DNA of 60,333 nucleotides from an uncultured Flavobacteriales bacterium. Lineage in GTDB: Bacteria > Bacteroidota > Bacteroidia > Flavobacteriales_D > Parvicellaceae. Position 1 is the stretch's first letter, and the number at the start of each line of letters is the position of its first letter. Positions 56,143 to 60,333 of this stretch are shown in pieces. Made by a program: the position numbers and the translations under genes. A model generated the notes under the pieces. The model had not been told where the DNA came from, did not search any database, and saw only the letters and a program-made list of their open reading frames with translations. The stretch covers positions 1 through 60,333 of the forward strand of contig CAJWIX010000002.1 of the NCBI GenBank assembly GCA_913042175.1. Reading direction: 5' to 3'.

Positions 56143-57372
56143 ATGGCAATGAATTGGTTAAAACAAATAACCTACTGTTTGGTGTTTTCTTCATTGCTCA
56201 TGCCATCGAAGAGCTATAGTCAATCCGCTTCATTTCAAGTAAATAATTACTTTACTTCTCCTGAAGCAGAACAAGCCATGCAAAAGGCTTGCGAAATTTG
56301 GGGGAATATTTTAGTGTCCAATACAACTATTCATGTCAACTTCTATTGGGTAGATGCAAGTCCATTTGGGTTTTTAGGACTCACCTTGAGCAATGGGATT
56401 AAAAATTTTCAAAATGCTCCAATATCCAATGTATGGTACCCAACTAGTTTAGCCAAAGCTATTGCTGGAAACGACTTAGGCATAACAGACGTTGATATAG
56501 ACATGTATATAGATAGTACAAGAAATTGGTATTTGGGTACAGATGGGAATTGCCCTGCTGGACAATTTCATTTAGTTAAAGTTCTATTACATGAAATTGG
56601 GCATGGAATTGGGTTTTATTCGGTAGCAAATCTTGACGCGAATGGCATTGGTTCTTTTAGTACGGTAATAAACCCCGTTGTTAGCGCACTAGCTTCTTTT
56701 CCAGTCCCTGCGCTAAATGGAGAACCTTTAATATATGATCTTTTTGTAGAAAATTTACAAGGCGAACAATTGGTGGACACATTGTTATTTCTTAATCCAT
56801 CTTCAGCATTAACAGCACAATTTACAGGGAACAATCTTTATTTTAACGGAGTTAATACACTTAACGCCAATAATCAATCAAGACCAAGGCTTTACGCCCC
56901 CAACACCTTTGCTTTTGGCTCCAGTATACTTCATCTTAACGAAAACAGCTTCTCACCAAATTCTGCGGATGGATTAATGACTCCATTTAGTAGTGCTGGG
57001 GAAACCAATTTAACACCAGGTCCCATAACGCTCGGGATACTTCAAGATTTAGGCTGGACTATAAATCCAATTTCTATTCAAAACTCCTATTTAGAAAGTC
57101 AGGTTCTTGCTCAGAATTATCCTAATCCATTTAAAAAAGAGACCACAATTTCATTCTTTTTAAACTCTTCTTCACCCATAACTTTAAAAATTTACGATGC
57201 CGTTGGGAGATGTGTGAGAACACTAGTAAATCATAAAATGAGTGCAGGTCTTCATCAAATTACATGGAATGGTAAAGATGATTTTGGAAATAATCTACCA
57301 CAAAACATGTATATATATCAGTTATGTACACCTCATCAAAAATTAAGTAGAAAATTATTGTTATCTAACTAA
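56143..57372 (+). CDS. Secreted HExxH metalloprotease-like protein with FlgD-type C-terminus
   Basis: The 409-residue product (ATG 56143 or 56149) has a signal peptide ending near SYSQ, a metzincin-like domain with VLLHEIGHGIGFYSVANLDA (HExxHxxGF) and a late region NSADGLMTPFSSAGETNLTP that may hold the Met-turn. The C-terminus NYPNPFKKETTISFFLNSSS then LKIYDAVGRCVRTLVNHK and HQITWNGKDDFGNNLPQNMY is an FlgD-Ig-type T9SS sorting domain. The gene follows the glucanase by 29 bases and may belong to the same operon. It overlaps the convergent YkuK gene by four bases. The substrate is unknown. Confidence 0.85.
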   Translation: MAMNWLKQITYCLVFSSLLMPSKSYSQSASFQVNNYFTSPEAEQAMQKACEIWGNILVSNTTIHVNFYWVDASPFGFLGLTLSNGIKNFQNAPISNVWYPTSLAKAIAGNDLGITDVDIDMYIDSTRNWYLGTDGNCPAGQFHLVKVLLHEIGHGIGFYSVANLDANGIGSFSTVINPVVSALASFPVPALNGEPLIYDLFVENLQGEQLVDTLLFLNPSSALTAQFTGNNLYFNGVNTLNANNQSRPRLYAPNTFAFGSSILHLNENSFSPNSADGLMTPFSSAGETNLTPGPITLGILQDLGWTINPISIQNSYLESQVLAQNYPNPFKKETTISFFLNSSSPITLKIYDAVGRCVRTLVNHKMSAGLHQITWNGKDDFGNNLPQNMYIYQLCTPHQKLSRKLLLSN

Positions 57373-57821
57373 CACATCATATCTGCAGCTGATATAGCTG
57401 GCAGTATGGCCGGTTTTACATTGGCCTTTAAGCCCATTGATTCAACAAAACCAACAGATGCCGAAACCAATTTATTTGATTTTTGTTTCTCATCACTATT
57501 AAAATCTAAATCGACACTATCTATAGTGATATTATGCTCTTTTAAAAGATTAGCAACCTCAACAGCACGAGTTGTCTCACCCCAGAGCTTAGTCCACATA
57601 TCCTCAATTTTAGGGAGTTTTTCTTTTTTATAAATAAAGTGACAACCAGAGTTTCCTATGTGAAAAACTACAGTAGTGGCATAATGAGTAAGAGATCCAA
57701 TATTTTGGCTATCACAACCAACATGAATCTTAACATCATCGCGATGATGTTGATTTAAATATTGTTTTACATATCCAATCAGTTCAAATTCACCTTCCTC
57801 AATTAATCTTTTAAAAAGCAT
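57369..57821 (-). CDS. YkuK-family (DUF458) RNase H-like protein
   Basis: The 150-residue cytoplasmic protein resembles the YkuK/DUF458 family, predicted RNase H-like nucleases. Expected acidic residues appear in VKIHVGCDSQNIGSLTHYAT, ETTRAVEVANLL (Glu), TIDSVDLDFNSDEKQKSN (Asp) and the C-terminal ILPAISAADMMC (Asp). Together they could form the metal-binding site. The family has no established substrate. It converges on the metalloprotease gene with overlapping stop regions and is separated from the SGNH lipoprotein gene by 113 bases, which hold no ORF. Confidence 0.78.
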   Translation of the reverse strand: MLFKRLIEEGEFELIGYVKQYLNQHHRDDVKIHVGCDSQNIGSLTHYATTVVFHIGNSGCHFIYKKEKLPKIEDMWTKLWGETTRAVEVANLLKEHNITIDSVDLDFNSDEKQKSNKLVSASVGFVESMGLKANVKPAILPAISAADMMC

Positions 57822-57934
57822 TTTATTGTAGACTCAATTTAGGCCTTAATATAAGATATGATTGCTTAAGTGCTTTGATTGTTAATGATAATAAATCATT
57901 ATTTAACAAAATTTATTGCAATACAATATAGTCT

Positions 57935-58669
57935 TTAAGGGCGAGCACCCTCCACCCTGGAATCTCCGAGTGGTAAAATAGTTAATGTAGTGTTTGAGTT
58001 GAAACTACTGGATATGGCATTAAAGTATCTTTCTGCAATAAAATGTGCTCCCTCTTGATTGTAATGTACATCATCCGCCAATAAGTTTTCGGTAAATCCA
58101 GTATACATGTCCACAGCTATTACATTAGAATTGGCATTGGTTTGTATTGGTGCTAAAGCAGCTATAAGTTGATTAAATTCATCTATTTTTAACTGAAATT
58201 CAGGAGTCATAATTTCGTTGTTGCCTGGAGCAATTTTTTCTATAAAAATAGTCACATTTGGTTGGGCGTTTTGAATAGCATCTATAATGAGATGAATGTT
58301 ATCTATAGCGGTTTGTGGATCATTAGTGCCATTTAATAAATCATTTCCCCCTATGCATAATAATACAATATTTAAATCATTAACCTGTTGCAGTACCTCA
58401 TCTATATTGACTAAAACTCCCTCTGTCTCAATTCCACCAATTCCCTCATGGTCTCTGTCAAAAGAAAATCCATTAAAGTCTGGATAATTTCCATCATCAT
58501 ATTGCATGCCTACAAAATCAATGTTGTAGTTATTTGAAATGCATATTTTCCACAATTCGTAACGATAACTTTCATAGCCATCGTCATCACCTTTTTTACA
58601 ACTTACAAATTGGATAAATAAACCAAGCAGAAAAATTATTAAAACCGGTTTAATATGCTTAGAGTTCAT
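57935..58669 (-). CDS. SGNH hydrolase lipoprotein with permuted catalytic blocks
   Basis: The 244-residue protein has a lipoprotein signal (LLGLFIQFVSC, Cys about 24) and then YESYRYELWKICISNNYNID, which in normal SGNH proteins follows block I. Block II-like DHEGIGGIETEG, block III LLCIGGNDLLNG (Asn109), and block V LLADDVHYNQEGAHFIAERY (Asp199, His202) are present. Block I with the nucleophile, TILPLGDSRVEGARP (Ser237), is at the very end, directly before the stop. All catalytic residues exist but in the order II-III-V-I, consistent with a circular permutation. It should be a periplasmic or surface esterase or acetylhydrolase. It stands alone on this strand. Confidence 0.88.
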   Translation of the reverse strand: MNSKHIKPVLIIFLLGLFIQFVSCKKGDDDGYESYRYELWKICISNNYNIDFVGMQYDDGNYPDFNGFSFDRDHEGIGGIETEGVLVNIDEVLQQVNDLNIVLLCIGGNDLLNGTNDPQTAIDNIHLIIDAIQNAQPNVTIFIEKIAPGNNEIMTPEFQLKIDEFNQLIAALAPIQTNANSNVIAVDMYTGFTENLLADDVHYNQEGAHFIAERYFNAISSSFNSNTTLTILPLGDSRVEGARP

Positions 58670-58681
58670 TTTAATATATTA

Positions 58682-59566
58682 TTAAATTAAAGCAATTAAC
58701 AATAATATAACAACTACTAGAGCTATTGCTGTTAGAGTTAGACCAATTAAGCCTAAAGTTCTTCCAGCTACTGCAAATCCTCTACCTTTATATTTATTCG
58801 GTTCTTGATCAATCTTATTCATGCCTGATTTGGCTAAAACAATTGCAGCAATCCATCCTAACCCTCCTATAACAGGTACGGGTAAAAAACCTAAAATCCC
58901 AAAAATAAAACTCAAGAGGCTCATGGTTTCTAACTTTTTTTCTACGAACACAGACTCTTCCTCAGCGTATTGATTTTCTTCCTCAACTTCTCCAGTAAAA
59001 TAATCTTCCGTTGATTGTTGTATTGTTACTGAATCTTCTTTTAAATTCGAATTATCAGAGGACAATACGGTAAGTCTTTTTATTTCATTATTGCTAATGT
59101 AAATTTCTCTTTCCGCGGACAATCTTATAAAATAACCTTCATAATCCGACTTAACTACAACTCCTCTGTACACTCTACCATTTGTTGTAATTATTTCAAC
59201 ACTATCTTGCTTAATATTATTAATAAATTGAGTAAGTTTTTTAATCCTTTTAACAAACCCCGTTTTTTGTTTTTTATCTATTAAATTATTAATCTCATTG
59301 GAAATTTCCTCAAGATTATCCTGTATTAATATTTCCTGATTTTTATATTTAATAGAATTATCAACTGAAGCAAATAAGTTATTATGTTCAATGCTTTTAG
59401 TTTGTTTGCTTATACGATTAGAATGCTTTTTAGAAGAACTAAAATAATGCCCTTTTGTATATTTTCTTTTATGAAAGGCGATGTTACTTTTTTCTGCTGT
59501 AGCACAGGAAAATAATAATGAACCAATCAATATTATTAGAATGAATGAAACGCTATTTTTTATCAT
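58682..59566 (-). CDS. Lipoprotein-like protein with C-terminal DUF4190 membrane domain
   Basis: From ATG 59566 (TTG 59572 is two codons earlier) the protein has a lipoprotein-like signal (IIGSLLFSC), a basic region (HKRKYTKGHYFSSSKKHSNR), a small beta domain with TTNGRVYRGVVVKSDYEGYF and NNEIKRLTVLSSDN, an acidic stretch, and a C-terminal DUF4190-type module with two hydrophobic helices (SFIFGILGFLPVPVIGGLGW and GLTLTAIALVVVILLLIALI). Lipidation plus two membrane helices is odd topology. Function unknown. It starts 54 bases from the divergent DUF975 gene. Confidence 0.6.
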   Translation of the reverse strand: MIKNSVSFILIILIGSLLFSCATAEKSNIAFHKRKYTKGHYFSSSKKHSNRISKQTKSIEHNNLFASVDNSIKYKNQEILIQDNLEEISNEINNLIDKKQKTGFVKRIKKLTQFINNIKQDSVEIITTNGRVYRGVVVKSDYEGYFIRLSAEREIYISNNEIKRLTVLSSDNSNLKEDSVTIQQSTEDYFTGEVEEENQYAEEESVFVEKKLETMSLLSFIFGILGFLPVPVIGGLGWIAAIVLAKSGMNKIDQEPNKYKGRGFAVAGRTLGLIGLTLTAIALVVVILLLIALI

Positions 59567-59620
59567 GTTCAAATTTAAAAATAAATGTAACTTACATTAT
59601 TAATAATAAAAGTCAACAAA

Positions 59621-60229
59621 ATGTTAGATAATAAATCAATAAGGGCTGAAGCAAGAAACAGGTTATCGGGAAATTGGGGGCAACCCATTGGAGTTTTTAT
59701 AGTTTACTTAATAATTACCGTTGTGCTACAATACATCCCTTTTATAGGTACAATTGCACTTCTTTTAATTGCTGGACATCTTACTTTAGGCTTAGCTATT
59801 TATTTTTTAAAATTTTTTAAATATGAAGAGGCTAATTTAAATCTGCTATTTGAAGGATTTAAAAATTATGGGAATGTTTTAGTCACTTATTTACTCTATT
59901 CTATTTATATATTGTTATGGACACTTTTGTTCATAATTCCAGGAATTATTGCCCAAATGAAATATTCTCAAGTGTGGTTTATCATGGCAGAAGACCAAGG
60001 AATTTCTGGCAATGATGCACTAAAGAAAAGTAAAGAAATGATGGATGGATTTAAAATGCAATACTTCTTGCTTGCTTTAAGTTTTATGGGGTGGATTCTA
60101 CTTGCTATGCTCACTTGTGGAATTGGTTTATTGTGGGTTGTTCCATATATGCAAACAAGTTATGCTAAATTTTATGAAGCATTGAAAGAACATCACGCTC
60201 AAAACCCTAGTCTAATCGAAGGAAACTAA
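59621..60229 (+). CDS. DUF975 family integral membrane protein
   Basis: The 202-residue protein has the DUF975 layout: a short conserved N-terminal segment (NKSIRAEARNRLSGNWGQPI) and five or so transmembrane helices (GVFIVYLIITVVLQYIPFIG, TLLFIIPGIIAQMKYSQVWF, FLLALSFMGWILLAMLTCGI). The stretch DQGISGNDALKKSKEMMDGF between helices is the usual cytosolic amphipathic region. The family is common in Firmicutes and Bacteroidetes and has no known function. It is followed by a hairpin shared with tRNA-Gln. Confidence 0.85.
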   Translation: MLDNKSIRAEARNRLSGNWGQPIGVFIVYLIITVVLQYIPFIGTIALLLIAGHLTLGLAIYFLKFFKYEEANLNLLFEGFKNYGNVLVTYLLYSIYILLWTLLFIIPGIIAQMKYSQVWFIMAEDQGISGNDALKKSKEMMDGFKMQYFLLALSFMGWILLAMLTCGIGLLWVVPYMQTSYAKFYEALKEHHAQNPSLIEGN

Positions 60230-60234
60230 AATAA

Positions 60235-60262
60235 AAAAGGACTTACAAATGCAAGTCCTTTT
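60235..60262 (-). terminator. Bidirectional hairpin terminator between DUF975 gene and tRNA-Gln
   Basis: A perfect 10-bp stem, AAAAGGACTT (60235-60244) with AAGTCCTTTT (60253-60262), closes an 8-base loop. It has T-runs at both ends when read on either strand, so it can terminate both the DUF975 gene and the minus-strand tRNA-Gln. The stem sequence almost repeats that of the terminator at 1910-1939. Confidence 0.8.
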
Positions 60263-60272
60263 CTGTTAAGAG

Positions 60273-60333
60273 TTGTCCCACTAGGGATCGAACCTAGACT
60301 CTTCTGGACCAAAACCAGACGTGTTGCCAGTTA
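60273..60333 (-). tRNA. tRNA-Gln (anticodon TTG), 5' end outside window
   Basis: On the minus strand the visible part has the anticodon stem TCTGG/CCAGA around loop TTTTGGT (anticodon TTG), the T-arm CTAGG TTCGATC CCTAG and the acceptor 3' strand TGGGACA with discriminator A. The paired 5' strand would be TGTCCCA, with the U1:A72 pair typical of glutamine tRNAs. The first bases lie beyond position 60333. A hairpin terminator follows. Confidence 0.93.

Noticed and set aside
57935-58669. The SGNH lipoprotein as a decayed or truncated gene
   Set aside because: All catalytic residues, a good lipoprotein signal and a single open frame are present; the unusual order is better explained by permutation than by loss.
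1-60333. CRISPR arrays, insertion sequences, prophage or integrative elements
   Set aside because: No regularly spaced repeats, transposase, integrase or phage genes were found; the tRNA genes show no duplicated 3' ends that would mark attachment sites.

Overview
The window looks like a chromosomal segment of a low-GC Bacteroidetes, most likely a free-living, probably marine member of the Flavobacteriales. The evidence is the set of lineage-typical features: SusC/SusD, secreted proteins with type IX secretion (T9SS) C-terminal sorting domains, a PorW/SprE-like T9SS lipoprotein, DUF3078, a DUF6435 mini-protein, a bactofilin, promoters of the TTTG-N20-TAnnTTTG kind, and few Shine-Dalgarno sequences. 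Nothing looks like phage, insertion sequence, integron or CRISPR. Coding density is very high and no gene-free stretch exceeds about 250 bases.

Layout. 1-9.3 kb: the end of an AsmA-like protein, lipoproteins, a fructosamine-kinase-like protein, a T9SS-exported hydrolase, a Cys-less MGMT-family protein, a HAD hydrolase, methylmalonyl-CoA epimerase, an orphan peptide-binding lipoprotein, and two tRNA genes (Ala-GGC and a CAT-anticodon tRNA). 9.3-13.4 kb: RNase R converging on a secreted M43 metalloprotease. 13.5-27.9 kb: a 14-gene minus-strand run with gaps of 0-10 bases. From its promoter end it carries a LysM protein with a degenerate lytic-transglycosylase domain, two SGNH proteins, an MBOAT acyltransferase, a WYL regulator, a DUF255 thioredoxin-like protein, two small secreted proteins, an aminomuconate-semialdehyde dehydrogenase with a RidA-type deaminase, a phosphoglucose/phosphomannose isomerase, LipB, a conserved hypothetical and a PolB-type exonuclease. 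27.9-35.8 kb: DUF3078 protein, LysS, a universal stress protein, bactofilin, PorW/SprE-like lipoprotein and an M23 peptidase.

35.8-40.4 kb is the classical fatty-acid module yceD-rpmF-plsX-fabH followed by accB-accC. 40.4-44.8 kb holds mfd and fbp on the minus strand. 45.0-47.8 kb holds a 70-residue protein translationally coupled to an ammonium transporter, then aspartate kinase. 48.6-57.4 kb is a small polysaccharide-utilisation locus (SusC, SusD, a GH5 glucanase-like enzyme with CBM6-like modules) followed by a secreted HExxH metalloprotease. 57.4-60.3 kb holds a YkuK-type protein, an SGNH lipoprotein, a DUF4190 protein, a DUF975 membrane protein and the 3' part of tRNA-Gln(TTG).

The most unusual item is the SGNH lipoprotein at 57935-58669. 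Its catalytic-serine block (GDSR) sits at the extreme C-terminus instead of the N-terminus, while the other catalytic blocks are present in the usual order, which is what a circularly permuted SGNH hydrolase would look like. Second is the MBOAT/SGNH/SGNH/LysM cluster, which reads as a cell-envelope O-acylation module with a catalytically dead transglycosylase-like targeting subunit. No homology searches were run: family names come from motif recognition, and novelty is not verified.
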